A DNA stretch of 64,000 nt from Isosphaeraceae bacterium EP7 (GTDB lineage: Bacteria; Planctomycetota; Planctomycetia; Isosphaerales; Isosphaeraceae): positions 1,499,174 through 1,563,173 of the forward strand of contig CP151667.1 of the NCBI GenBank assembly GCA_038400315.1, in the 5' to 3' direction. Shown piece by piece: positions 1 to 8,576 of the stretch. The notes beneath the pieces were generated by a model. It saw nothing but the letters and a program-made list of their open reading frames with translations, searched no databases and was not told the origin of the DNA. Made by a program: the position numbers and the translations under genes. Within the stretch, counting starts at the first letter, position 1. Each line of letters opens with the position of its first letter.

Positions 1-344
1 CCAAGACCCGCAAAGGCCAATATCGGATCAAGATCGCCAATCCCGATCACCCGGTCACGAAGGGCCTGACCGACTTCGACCTGTCTGATGAGCTTTACTA
101 CAAGCTCCAGTTGGTGCCCGGCGGTATCCAACCCCTGGCCACCACCGAATTCGAGGGTCAGGCCTGGCCCGTCGCCTGGGTCCGCGAATACGGCAAGGGG
201 CGCGTCTTTCATACCCCGCTGGGCCACCGCGATTTCGGCCCGGGCAAGGCCGATCCGCTGCATACGCCCGAGTTCGCCAGGCTCCTGGTCCAGGGGCTGA
301 CCTGGACCGTGGATTCCTTGCCGAAGCCGACGGCCGCTCGCTAG
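1..344 (+). CDS. ThuA-like domain protein, C-terminal part (5' end outside window)
   Basis: Only the last 113 codons are present; the first complete codon begins at base 3 and the stop is TAG at 342-344. The visible stretch has the pattern of the end of a ThuA/trehalose-utilisation-like domain: an NPDHPVTKGL segment, then VAWVREYGKGRVFHTPLGH, then a helix ending in a short Pro-rich tail. ThuA-like proteins have a class I glutamine amidotransferase-like fold and in planctomycetes are common beside sugar-catabolism genes. The conserved GHR near the end is typical of the family. Substrate and upstream domains cannot be judged from this fragment. Confidence 0.75.
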   Translation, partial: KTRKGQYRIKIANPDHPVTKGLTDFDLSDELYYKLQLVPGGIQPLATTEFEGQAWPVAWVREYGKGRVFHTPLGHRDFGPGKADPLHTPEFARLLVQGLTWTVDSLPKPTAAR

Positions 345-451
345 ATCGGATTGGCGTTGAGATCGGCTCGGGCTCGAGAACCCAGCGGAGCAGGGGAAGG
401 GAAAGCTCCGCGTCGGGCGCCACGCGAACGGGGGAGGGTGAACGGTTGGGA

Positions 452-841
452 ATGGTTGGACTTCGCGTCGCGATTGCGGCCATTGGCGTGGCGATCCACG
501 TCGTCGGCCTGTCCCTGGCCAGGCGATCCTTCCGACTCTCGACATCGGGCATCCGGACCGTCGCGACCGTGGTGGCCTCCGAAGGCGACGGAGAGAGCGT
601 CCCCGAGATGACCGTGGAGTTTGAAGGTCGGTTTGCCGGGGAGTGTCGTCGGGTGATATTGGTCTTCGGCAGCGGGGGGCCATCGGTCGGAGAGGCGATG
701 GAGATCCTCTACGACCCGAATGACCCCGACCTTGCCTGCGGTGCGTCCTGGTCGCAGCTCTGGTTGCTGCCTGTCTTGTGCGCAAGTCTCGGCATCATCG
801 TCGTGGTGGTGGCCTGCATCGGGAATCCAGGCGGCGAGTAG
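452..841 (+). CDS. DUF3592-like small membrane protein
   Basis: A 129-residue protein with a hydrophobic helix at about residues 5-22, a soluble middle part and a second strongly hydrophobic helix near 104-122. The middle holds a T-x-A-x-VV-x-S strand, a short beta-rich section and the phrase ILYDPNDPDLA. A YDPxxP motif between two membrane segments is the hallmark of DUF3592 proteins, whose function is unknown. ATG 452 lies 11 bases after a GGGGAGG sequence. An in-frame TTG at 446 would add two residues and is an alternative start. It stands alone, followed by a gene on the other strand. Confidence 0.7.
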   Translation: MVGLRVAIAAIGVAIHVVGLSLARRSFRLSTSGIRTVATVVASEGDGESVPEMTVEFEGRFAGECRRVILVFGSGGPSVGEAMEILYDPNDPDLACGASWSQLWLLPVLCASLGIIVVVVACIGNPGGE

Positions 842-897
842 GGCTCGCGGCGCAAATGATCGCTCGTCGCGAATCGCGATGCGACGATCAGTGCCGC

Positions 898-1314
898 TCA
901 TTGCCCCGCGGGAAGTGCCCCCAACTGTGTCATCAGGCCGAACGTATCCATAAGGAACCGGGTCTCCGTGATTTTCCCGTCGTTCAGCCGGTCGAGGGCC
1001 ATGCCCGACACCGTGACCTTGCGACCCGTGGCCGGCACACCGAGGAATGGCCCGAGTTGGGTTCCGGTCCATACGAACCGGGTGAGCACACGGTCGCCGT
1101 CGACCATTTGCTCCTCGACGGACCACTGGAGGTCGGGGAACGCGACCCGGGCGCTTCTCAACATTTCCTGAAAGCCTGATAGGCCGGGATCTCGACCCGG
1201 GAAGGGAACGTGCTGGACCACGTCCTCCCTCATGAACCGGCCCAGACCGTCGAAGTCCCCCTGATTCAGGACCTCGTCGACGAATTGACGGACGATCGCC
1301 GCGTTGTCGGACAT
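898..1314 (-). CDS. SnoaL-like / ester cyclase family protein
   Basis: A 138-residue single-domain protein of the NTF2-like alpha+beta barrel type. The order of elements fits SnoaL-like polyketide cyclases: an N-terminal helix (AAIVRQFVDEVLNQGD), a loop with a VQHVPFPGRDPG segment, a helix, and strands containing RFVWTGTQ and GRKVTVSGMALDRL followed by ITETRFLMDTFGLMTQLG. In bacteria without a polyketide cluster such proteins are usually of unknown substrate, and no biosynthetic genes lie nearby. ATG 1314 is preceded by GGGAGC at a good distance. The family call is secure; the reaction is not known. Confidence 0.82.
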   Translation of the reverse strand: MSDNAAIVRQFVDEVLNQGDFDGLGRFMREDVVQHVPFPGRDPGLSGFQEMLRSARVAFPDLQWSVEEQMVDGDRVLTRFVWTGTQLGPFLGVPATGRKVTVSGMALDRLNDGKITETRFLMDTFGLMTQLGALPAGQ

Positions 1315-1377
1315 CGGTAAGCTCCCAGCTGGCGAGGAAAATGCACGTTCACCTTACCATGGTGGAGAGCACCGTCC

Positions 1378-1545
1378 ATGACCCGAATTGGGACATCGCC
1401 ACATGTCCCGGAGAGCCCATCCGAGATCATCTTTGCCGCGATCCTCTCGCCCTGCGCGGGGCACTTCGACTGGGCCGCGATCTTCCTTGGCGGCCCGATG
1501 ACGAACATGATTTGGGCCATCGCGGCAATCGCCGTTGCCGTTTAG
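1378..1545 (+). CDS. possible small membrane protein (55 aa)
   Basis: An ATG at 1378 opens a 55-codon frame ending with TAG at 1543-1545. A GGTGGAGAG sequence lies just upstream at a suitable distance. The first 16 residues are polar, and the rest is almost entirely hydrophobic with a central CAGHFDW break, so it could form two short membrane helices. It sits between two minus-strand genes and is followed by a perfect 9-bp hairpin. I recognise no family. It could also be a chance frame or the tail of a lost gene. Confidence 0.35.
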   Translation: MTRIGTSPHVPESPSEIIFAAILSPCAGHFDWAAIFLGGPMTNMIWAIAAIAVAV

Positions 1546-1548
1546 GTG

Positions 1549-1573
1549 TCCGACGAGTGCTGCGCTCGTCGGA
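1549..1573. terminator. hairpin between convergent frames
   Basis: TCCGACGAG at 1549-1557 pairs perfectly with CTCGTCGGA at 1565-1573, with further pairing inside the seven-base loop. It lies between the end of the 55-codon frame and the stop of the minus-strand GH38-like gene, so it could end transcription from either side. There is no T run, which makes an intrinsic terminator plausible rather than certain. Confidence 0.5.
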
Positions 1574-1587
1574 TCAGGGCGACATGC

Positions 1588-4515
1588 TTATCCGAGAGTG
1601 ACCTCGATGCGGGCGATCTCGTTGGGGGTGAGGTCGACCAGGACGGAGTCGCCCTCGATGGAGAGGTCGACGATGGACTCGTCGTGATAGTCGACCTGCC
1701 GGGCCGAGATGGGGTTGCGGAAGGTGCGGAGGCGGCAGCGGATCGAACGGCCGGCAGTCTCGACGAGGTGGAAGACGAGGGCCAGGGGGGGCTCGCCTTC
1801 GGGGCGACGGGCGGGGGTGACGCTCGTGACCATGACGGAGGGGCTGTCGACCTGGAAGAACCAGCCGACGGGGCCGGTCCGGGGAATGTTCTCGACCGGG
1901 ATCACGTAGGGAGGCGTGACCATGTCCTGGGCCGCCGAGAACGGTTCTTCGAGGTCGAGGACCACGCCCAGGCGGAATTCGCGGGCGGTCTCGCGGCCCG
2001 TGACGAGCAGGGTGTCGAGCATCCGGGCGCCATGGCGTCGGTGGTGGGCCAGGCCGCCTAAGAGGATCGCCGTGCGGCGCCTCTGACTGGTGATGTCGAA
2101 TGCGTCGGGCGTCTCGGGGCGTTCGACCCGGGTCGGCTCGGCGGAGATCAGGCTGGTCCGGCGCAGGGACGATTCGGAATCGGCCCAGGCCCAGCGGCAG
2201 GAGATCGAGTGGGCCCAGGGGTCGGCGTCGGCCAGCTTCGTGAGCAGGTCGGCGTCGATGTCGGAGAGGGTGACGTCGAGGTCGAGGACCGGCCGGCCTG
2301 CCCAGAGGCGGAAGCGCTGGGTGAAGCGGGCGAGGGTTTTGCCGGCGGGGTCGAGGAGCTTCCCCTTGCTGATCGCCTGGACCAGGGCTGGGCCAGCGTA
2401 GTCAACCTCGAAGAAGTCGGAAACCATCTTCGATGCGGCGGCCTCGCCGTTCGCGTCCCGCAGTCCGTTGATGACGAGCTGCTGACCGATCCGAGCGGAG
2501 GCGTCGCCGGCGGCCTTGATCCCGCGGATCCCGCCGGAGGCCTCGTCGATGGTGACCTCGAGCGTCTCGTTCTTGAGGACGCGGGCCTTCGCCGAGAGGA
2601 CGCCGATGGGAGGCGGGGGGAGGGTGGCGTCGGTGGCGCGAGAGACCCAGGCGTAGCCGAAGCCGGCGAGCTCGACGACGGCGAGGACCCCTTCGTCGGT
2701 GAACTGGGCAGCGCGCAGAGGGCCGGTCGGGCGCAGGTCGGCGTCGGCCTCGGGGAGCTGGACGGCGACTCTGCGGGGCGTGGCCAACGGGTTGAGGATC
2801 AGATATCCAGGGCGGGCCCCCTCGGCGGGGACCGGCCCGACGATGGCGCGAGCGGCGGCGGCCAGGGAGTCGGGCTCGCGGAGGGCGAGGGAGGCTCGGG
2901 TCTCGTCGAGGCGGCCGGTTTCGAGGTCGTCCTCGATCCGGTCGATGGGCGTCCCCTCGGGCACGCTCGGGTTCGAGGTCAGAGCGAGGACGAGGGAGTC
3001 GAGCCAGCGGATCGAGTCGAATCGGGCGCGGAGGCGGGTGTGGGCGGCCAGGCCTGAAATCGGGGCGGGGTCTCGGCGGGCGACGGCCTGGGCGAGGTAG
3101 GGGAAGATGTAGTCATCGAGGTCGGGGCGGAAGGTCTCGAACGGCCGGTCGGTCAGGTGGAAATAGTCATTCAGGGTGACCAGGCGGGCCAGGACCGGGG
3201 AGTAGGCCGCGACCCGGCGGAGGTCGGCGTACCATCCGGAGAGGGGCTCGGGCCAGTGGACCATCGGCAGGGTGGCAACGTGGTCTTCCTTCATGGACGT
3301 GGCCAGGCGCCAGGGGAGATGCGCCCCTTGAGCCTCGCGGTCGGCGCCGATCGGCGTGCGGGTCAGGGCTTCCAGGGTCGTGCCGTCGGGGGCTTCCCAG
3401 AGCCGCTTGGCCTCGTGCCGCTGGGGGAAGGAACCGGCGTCGAAGCCCATGTGGACGGCGAACCTGAAGCCGAATCGCTTGGCCACCTGGACGAGCTGCG
3501 GGTAGAGGCCGAACCGGCGGCGGGCCAGGGTCTCGACGTTGCGGTCGTCCAGGTTCGCGCGGTAGGCCTCGCCCCCTTTGCGGAACTGCCAGAGGACCGA
3601 CTCTAGGGGCAGGAGGGGTTCCTCGGTCTCGCTGTAGGCACCGCCGACGATGTCGAGGCGGCCGTCGGTGATGGCCTCGCGGATGCGTTCCATCCCTTCG
3701 GGTCGCTTCTCGGCGAGCGATTCGATCGACTTGCCGGTCGCGAGCAGGGTCAGGGGGGCCCGCGACTGGAGCAGGGCCTCGACGGACTCGGGGCGGGTGG
3801 CCGGATCGAGCAGGCAGATGTCGAGCAGGTAGGCGTCGACCGGGTAGAACCGCTCACGGGCCTGCGTCAGCATCTCGAAGGAGGCGCGGAGGCGGTTCAC
3901 GGAGGCGGCCGGATCGCCGGCGGCCCAGGCCCTGGCGCCCGCGGAAACCTCGCGCCAGAGGTTGTCGAGGTCGAGCCCGTCGGAGTGGCCCATCGCCGAG
4001 GTCAGGTCGCGCAGCCAGCGTCGCGAGGCCCCGAGCGCGAGATAATCGGCGGCCGTCGGGTCTTCCAGATTTTTCGACCGGGGCTCACCGAGCAGGAACA
4101 GGATCTCGGCCACCGTGGCGAGGCGGTCTTCGCCCACGGCGACGATTGGCACGCCGAGGTCGGCGGCCTGCGACTGGTAGCCCGACGGGAGCTTGTCGGC
4201 GGCGCCTGCCGGGACGAGCCAGATTTCGCCGGTCGACGGGGCGGGGGGATAGTCGAACTCTTCGTGACGGGGGAGCCAGCCGGCCAGCGAGAGGAGCGCC
4301 GGATGCCAGGGGGCCGACGCGGCGACCCAGGCCTGGCGAGCGTCGCGCTCGGAGAGGTCGGCGGCCGGCTCGCGGCCGTCGCCGGGAATGAGGATGACGA
4401 ACGTGCGCCGGTTGGCGGGCGTCGGTTCGTCGACCACCTCCGCGATCGGCTCTTCGATCACCTCGGGCGTGATCTCGGGGTTCGAGGCGACTTCGGGCTC
4501 GTGCGGCGTGTCCAT
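1588..4515 (-). CDS. GH38-like (alpha-mannosidase fold) large protein, catalytic status uncertain
   Basis: A 975-residue protein without a signal peptide; the first 35 residues are acidic and Pro-rich. The middle (about residues 225-560) reads as the barrel of the GH38/GH57 superfamily: LLDICLLDP, then a helix pair, DGRLDIVGGAYSETEEPLLP, an RRRFGLYPQL element, and FRFAVHMGFDAGSFP. The C-terminal 350 residues are beta-sandwich-like and end in VDLTPNEIARIEVTLG, as in alpha-mannosidases. I do not see the usual GH38 His-x-Asp metal site or a clear nucleophile Asp motif, so it may be a diverged or non-catalytic member. Start ATG 4515 overlaps the Shine-Dalgarno context of the end of yceH (4-base gap), implying coupled expression. 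Confidence 0.6.
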   Translation of the reverse strand: MDTPHEPEVASNPEITPEVIEEPIAEVVDEPTPANRRTFVILIPGDGREPAADLSERDARQAWVAASAPWHPALLSLAGWLPRHEEFDYPPAPSTGEIWLVPAGAADKLPSGYQSQAADLGVPIVAVGEDRLATVAEILFLLGEPRSKNLEDPTAADYLALGASRRWLRDLTSAMGHSDGLDLDNLWREVSAGARAWAAGDPAASVNRLRASFEMLTQARERFYPVDAYLLDICLLDPATRPESVEALLQSRAPLTLLATGKSIESLAEKRPEGMERIREAITDGRLDIVGGAYSETEEPLLPLESVLWQFRKGGEAYRANLDDRNVETLARRRFGLYPQLVQVAKRFGFRFAVHMGFDAGSFPQRHEAKRLWEAPDGTTLEALTRTPIGADREAQGAHLPWRLATSMKEDHVATLPMVHWPEPLSGWYADLRRVAAYSPVLARLVTLNDYFHLTDRPFETFRPDLDDYIFPYLAQAVARRDPAPISGLAAHTRLRARFDSIRWLDSLVLALTSNPSVPEGTPIDRIEDDLETGRLDETRASLALREPDSLAAAARAIVGPVPAEGARPGYLILNPLATPRRVAVQLPEADADLRPTGPLRAAQFTDEGVLAVVELAGFGYAWVSRATDATLPPPPIGVLSAKARVLKNETLEVTIDEASGGIRGIKAAGDASARIGQQLVINGLRDANGEAAASKMVSDFFEVDYAGPALVQAISKGKLLDPAGKTLARFTQRFRLWAGRPVLDLDVTLSDIDADLLTKLADADPWAHSISCRWAWADSESSLRRTSLISAEPTRVERPETPDAFDITSQRRRTAILLGGLAHHRRHGARMLDTLLVTGRETAREFRLGVVLDLEEPFSAAQDMVTPPYVIPVENIPRTGPVGWFFQVDSPSVMVTSVTPARRPEGEPPLALVFHLVETAGRSIRCRLRTFRNPISARQVDYHDESIVDLSIEGDSVLVDLTPNEIARIEVTLG

Positions 4516-4519
4516 CGGG

Positions 4520-5275
4520 TCAGGCTCCCAGCGCCGCTTTCAGCTCGCGGACTTCTTCGGTGAGGGTATTCACCGCGTTTTTCAGGGTCTCGATCTCGGC
4601 CCGCAGCGACGCCGCCTCGGCCGCCCAGCCGCCGCCGGCGCTCGCTCCGGTTTCAGGCCTGGCCGACGAGGCGCGTGGCGGCGGAGCGTCGTCGATGTTG
4701 TCGACCGGGGCATTGGCCTGAATCTGGCGGGCGCGTTCCAGCTCCTCGGGCTTGCCGAGCGCGTGCATGACGACCACGCCCCGGCGCGTGCCGGGGGGGG
4801 AGAGCTGCACGACGAGCCCGCGGGCGATCAGGTCTTCGAGCACCGCTTGCAGGCCGGCCATGTCGGGGACCGGGTTCATCATCCGCGAGGCCCGCGCCCG
4901 CAAGTCGCCCTCGGTCTGGGCGCCCCGCAGCATCAGCTCGGCGAGGATGGCCATCTCGTTGGGCTTGTGCTTCAGGCCCAGCCACTCGTAGAGGTCGTGC
5001 TTCCACTTGACGGTCCGGCCCGACCCCTCGACCTGGGTGGTTGCCCCCTTCTTGCGGAGGCCCTGGAGGATCTCTTCGGCGTCGTCGGCGTCGAAGTTGG
5101 TGACGGGGTCGCGGTTCGACTTCTGGTTGCACGCCGTGACGATGGCGTTGATGGTCATCGGGTAATATTCGGGCGTCGTCTTCTGCTTCTCGACGAGCAC
5201 GCCCAGCACCCGTCGCTCGCGGGACGATAGGGGCGGTCGATCGGGCTGGCTCGGGCTCTGGTTTGCTGAGTCCAT
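4520..5275 (-). CDS. yceH: YceH (DUF480) family protein
   Basis: A 251-residue protein with the complete DUF480 pattern: PLSSRERRVLGVLVEKQKTT, then PMTINAIVTACNQKSNRDP, a second winged-helix unit beginning KHKPNEMAILAELMLRGAQT, and a RGLVVQL strand. E. coli YceH is built of tandem winged helices and its role is unknown. The C-terminal 60 residues are a linker and a predicted coiled coil of the form EIETLKNAVNTLTEEVRELK, as in the family. ATG 5275 has GAGGAAG about ten bases upstream; an in-frame codon 14 positions earlier is less likely. It is the first gene of a probable pair with the GH38-like gene. Confidence 0.9.
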   Translation of the reverse strand: MDSANQSPSQPDRPPLSSRERRVLGVLVEKQKTTPEYYPMTINAIVTACNQKSNRDPVTNFDADDAEEILQGLRKKGATTQVEGSGRTVKWKHDLYEWLGLKHKPNEMAILAELMLRGAQTEGDLRARASRMMNPVPDMAGLQAVLEDLIARGLVVQLSPPGTRRGVVVMHALGKPEELERARQIQANAPVDNIDDAPPPRASSARPETGASAGGGWAAEAASLRAEIETLKNAVNTLTEEVRELKAALGA

Positions 5276-5401
5276 CGGGGTAGGCTTCCTCGTGCGAGAC
5301 GCGACGGCTCGCGGCAAACCCGGTCGGTGCGGCGGCGAGGGGGGCCATGGTAGCCGCCCGCGTCGCCCCGCTTCAAGTCACGAGCCCTGCGCCGGTTGGC
5401 T

Positions 5402-6190
5402 TCAGAACTGCTTCAGGCGGTCGATGATCGTACGTGCCTGCTCGGGGACGTCGCCGGCGGGATCGGGCCAGACGGTCAAGTAGCCCCGGTAGTCGATCTC
5501 CTCCAGCGAGCCGAGATATTCCTCCCAGTCGAGTGCCCCGGCCGGGAAGCCCGAGCGGCGCTGCTGGATGATGCCGGGGGCGCGACCCTGGCCCGTCGCG
5601 TCGGTCGCGTAGGCGTGCGCCACCCAGGGGCCGAGCGCACGGGTCGAGGAGACCGGATCGAGGCCCGCGGAGATCAGCGAGCCGGGGTCGACACTCGCCG
5701 CCAGGTCGGGCTGGCCGAGTGCATCGAGGAACGTCCGGAGGACCTCGCCCGAGTCGGGGCCGGTCTCGATGGCGAACCGGATGCCCCTGTGGCCGGAACG
5801 GCGGGCCAGTTCGGACAGCGCGAGCTTGAAGGTGGCCAGCCGCTTGGGCTCGTCCTCGGGGGGGACCCCACCGACGCGGGCCACCACCATCCTCGCGCCT
5901 AGCTCATAGGCGAGGGTGAAGGCGCCTTCGGCGCGACTGAGGCGGTGTTCGAGCTGGTCCTCGCTGTCGAAGGCGCGGCGGGTGGGCAGGCTCAGGGCGA
6001 TGAGGCTCAGCTCGACCGAGCGCAGGGTGTGGCGCAGGTCTCTGCGGCCGCTCTCGCTGAGCCGCTCGGGGCCGAGCTCGCCCGCGGCGTCGAAGATGAC
6101 GCCCTTGGCGCCCAGGCGGGCGGCCTCGCGCAGGTTCGCCTTGACGTCTCCGTTGACCGAGAGCCTCAGGCCGATGGGGGAGCGGATCAT
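5402..6190 (-). CDS. sugar phosphate isomerase/epimerase-like TIM barrel protein
   Basis: A 262-residue protein of the xylose isomerase-like TIM barrel family (AP endonuclease family 2). It contains the expected successive strands: IGLRLSV, GAKGVIFDAAGEL, LSLIALSLPTRR, GARMVVARVGG, GIRFAIETGP with the strand-end Glu, DLAASVDPGSL, VAHAYATDATGQG and GYLTVWPDP. Family members isomerise or epimerise sugars or inositols with a divalent metal held by Glu, Asp, His and Glu. Some of these ligands are visible (Glu in the IETGP strand, Asp in the SVDPG strand), but the final Glu strand is replaced by TVWPD, so activity is uncertain. ATG 6190 gives the expected domain start. It is divergent from pabB. 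Confidence 0.75.
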   Translation of the reverse strand: MIRSPIGLRLSVNGDVKANLREAARLGAKGVIFDAAGELGPERLSESGRRDLRHTLRSVELSLIALSLPTRRAFDSEDQLEHRLSRAEGAFTLAYELGARMVVARVGGVPPEDEPKRLATFKLALSELARRSGHRGIRFAIETGPDSGEVLRTFLDALGQPDLAASVDPGSLISAGLDPVSSTRALGPWVAHAYATDATGQGRAPGIIQQRRSGFPAGALDWEEYLGSLEEIDYRGYLTVWPDPAGDVPEQARTIIDRLKQF

Positions 6191-6339
6191 GTCGGGCTTG
6201 ACCTCTTCGTTGGGCGGGCTCGGTGCCGTTCGGCGTGTCGGCCCCGGTTGGCGCGGCCGCCGAGGTTCGGGTCTAATGTCGGTCGTCGCCGGTCGGGTGG
6301 GGCACATCCGTCGGCCGGCCCGGGGCATCTGACTTCGCC

Positions 6340-7749
6340 GTGACCGCCGAACGAGTCCTGCGCAACGTCGATGTCAGCCCGGCCGCACTCCCCGCGATCG
6401 TGGGCCGCTGGACCGAACCGGCCCTGCTCGAAAGCGGACCGGGCTTCGGCGCCGCAGGCCGCTGGAGCATCCTCGCGGCCGAGCCCCGGCTCGTCTTCCA
6501 GGGCGGTGAGGCGGGCTGGACCGTCGAGGACCAACATGGCCTGACCCTGGCCGCCGGTCAGTCAGACCCGCTCGCGGCACTGGCCGACCTGGTGCGCAGG
6601 TTCGGTCTGGATCGCCCAGGACAGCAACGCGGCCCCGACGAATGCCCGTTTCAAGGGGGCCTCGTTGGTTTCTTTGGCTACGACCTGGCACCCACGTTCG
6701 AGACGCTCCCGCGCAAGGCAACCGCCGATTCGAGGATGCCCGACGTTCGGTTCGGCCTCTACGATACCGCAATCCTCGTCGACCACGCCAGCGGACAGGC
6801 CGCCGTCCATGCCTGGGACCTGCTGGGTGAAGGGCGTGATGCGCCTGCCTCACGCGTCGAGGACTGGTCCCGGCGAGTTGCCAGGCCGTCACCGATGAGA
6901 CCCCCAACCCCCCCGAGGTTCGGCGACATCCGGTCGAACTTCGAACCTGACGAGTATCGGAGGGCGGTAGGCCGGGCGCTGGAGTATCTGCGGGCCGGGG
7001 ACATCTTCCAGGTGAACCTCTCGCAGCGGTTCACGGTCGAGGGGATCTTCGATCCGCCGGATCTGTACGCGAGCCTCAAGCTGATCAGCCCGGCGCCTTA
7101 CTCGGCGATGCTTCGCTGGGGCGACTTCGCCGTGCTGAGTGCCAGCCCCGAGCTTTTCTACACCACCGAGGGCCGTCGGATCGTGACCCGGCCGATCAAA
7201 GGCACCCGTCCGAGGGGCCGCGACGCTGCCGAGGATGCGAGGCTGGCCGCCGAGCTGAAGTCCTCCGCCAAGGATCGGGCCGAGCTGACCATGATCGTCG
7301 ACCTGGAACGCAACGATCTGGGGCGGGTCTGTGAATATGGGTCGGTGACCGTCTCCGAGGCGCTCGCGGTCGAGAGCTTTGCACAGGTCCATCACCTGGT
7401 CGCCACGGTCGAAGGACGACTGCGGGAAGATGTCGGGCCGATAGACGTGGTCCGGGCGATGTTCCCGGGAGGGTCGATTACCGGGGCTCCCAAGATCAGG
7501 GCGATGGAAATCATCGACGAGCTGGAGCCGGTTCGGCGGGGCCTGTACACCGGCTCGATCGGCTATCTCTCTCAAGGCCGTTCTGCGTTCAACATCGCGA
7601 TTCGCACAATTCTTGTCGAAGGGCCAAGGGCGAGCTATCAAGTAGGAGGCGGGATCGTCGTCGACTCCGACCCTGATGCCGAATACCGCGAGACGCTGGA
7701 CAAGGGGCGGGCCCTGTATCAGGTGCTTGGAGGGGGAGTCTACGCGTGA
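6340..7749 (+). CDS. pabB: aminodeoxychorismate synthase component I
   Basis: A 469-residue chorismate-utilising enzyme. It carries the N-terminal Anth_synt_I region (SGPGFGAAGRWSILAAEP, GGLVGFFGYDLAP) and the C-terminal chorismate-binding domain with DIFQVNLSQRF, LSASPELFY, RPIKGTRPRG, DLERNDLGR, MFPGGSITGAPKIRAMEII and GGGIVVDSDP. The Lys of the PIKGT motif is the mark of PabB, which forms 4-amino-4-deoxychorismate for folate synthesis; TrpE has PIAGT. The start is GTG 6340. No PabA glutaminase gene lies in the window, so ammonia must come from an amidotransferase encoded elsewhere. Its last four bases overlap the start of pabC, so the pair is translationally coupled. Confidence 0.93.
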   Translation: MTAERVLRNVDVSPAALPAIVGRWTEPALLESGPGFGAAGRWSILAAEPRLVFQGGEAGWTVEDQHGLTLAAGQSDPLAALADLVRRFGLDRPGQQRGPDECPFQGGLVGFFGYDLAPTFETLPRKATADSRMPDVRFGLYDTAILVDHASGQAAVHAWDLLGEGRDAPASRVEDWSRRVARPSPMRPPTPPRFGDIRSNFEPDEYRRAVGRALEYLRAGDIFQVNLSQRFTVEGIFDPPDLYASLKLISPAPYSAMLRWGDFAVLSASPELFYTTEGRRIVTRPIKGTRPRGRDAAEDARLAAELKSSAKDRAELTMIVDLERNDLGRVCEYGSVTVSEALAVESFAQVHHLVATVEGRLREDVGPIDVVRAMFPGGSITGAPKIRAMEIIDELEPVRRGLYTGSIGYLSQGRSAFNIAIRTILVEGPRASYQVGGGIVVDSDPDAEYRETLDKGRALYQVLGGGVYA

Positions 7750-8576
7750 TCTGGGCGAACGGCCGCATCTGGGACGAGGGCGAACAGCCTGCGGTCAGCC
7801 TGGATGACCGCGTGTTCGTCCACGGCCTCGGCCTGTTCGAGACCATGCGCACCTGGGAAGGTCGCGCCTTGTTGCTTTCCCGGCATCGGGCAAGGCTGAT
7901 GAGTTCCGCCGTTCGACTGGGCATCGCGGTCTCGCCCGACGCACTACCCGACGCGGAGGCCGTCGCCCGGCTGATGGCGGCCGAGGCGATCGTGGGCGAC
8001 TGCGCCTTGCGGCTGACCCTGACGGGCGGGCGTTCGCCGTCCGAGCCCGGCTTGGCCTGGCTGAAGACGATGCGACTGCCCCCGGAACGACGAGCCGGCG
8101 GCCTGACCTTGATCTTCGGCGGCGACGTCCTTCATCGGGGCGACCCGCTGGCCGGTCACAAGACCTTGAACTACTGGGGCAGGCGAATGGCGCACGAGCA
8201 GGCGACCGCGCTGGGGGCCGACGAGGCCCTGCTGGGCACGCCCGACGGCAAGGTCTGGGAAGGGTCGCGCACGAATCTGTTCCTGGTTCGCGGCGGCAAG
8301 TTGGTCACCCCGACGCTGGATGGGCCGATCCTCCCCGGCCTGATGCGTGGAGTCGTCTTGGAGCGGGCCAGGGCCCTGGGGCTGACCTGCGAGGAGCGGG
8401 AGATCGGCTATGGCGAGCTGGATGACGCCGACGAGTTGTTCCTCACCAATGCGGTACGCGGAATCCAGCCCGTGGGCTGCACGCCGGGCCGTCAGTTCCC
8501 CGCTCCCGGGCCTCTGACCGGGCGGCTGGACGCGGAACTTCAGGGTTGGCTGGCTTCCGGAGGCATCGACCGATGA
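7746..8576 (+). CDS. pabC: aminodeoxychorismate lyase (class IV PLP enzyme)
   Basis: A 276-residue fold-type IV PLP enzyme. It reads IWANGRIW, then VSLDDRVFVHGLGLFETMRTW, a HRARLMSSAVRLGI helix, the PLP-lysine region HKTLNYWGRRMA, ADEALLGTPDGKVWEGSRTNLF, and LFLTNAVRGIQPV near the C-terminus. Class IV enzymes include branched-chain aminotransferase, D-amino acid aminotransferase and PabC. Position directly behind pabB makes 4-amino-4-deoxychorismate lyase, which releases p-aminobenzoate and pyruvate, by far the best reading. GTG 7746 overlaps the pabB stop as GTGA, and its own end overlaps the next gene as ATGA. Confidence 0.9.
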   Translation: MIWANGRIWDEGEQPAVSLDDRVFVHGLGLFETMRTWEGRALLLSRHRARLMSSAVRLGIAVSPDALPDAEAVARLMAAEAIVGDCALRLTLTGGRSPSEPGLAWLKTMRLPPERRAGGLTLIFGGDVLHRGDPLAGHKTLNYWGRRMAHEQATALGADEALLGTPDGKVWEGSRTNLFLVRGGKLVTPTLDGPILPGLMRGVVLERARALGLTCEEREIGYGELDDADELFLTNAVRGIQPVGCTPGRQFPAPGPLTGRLDAELQGWLASGGIDR

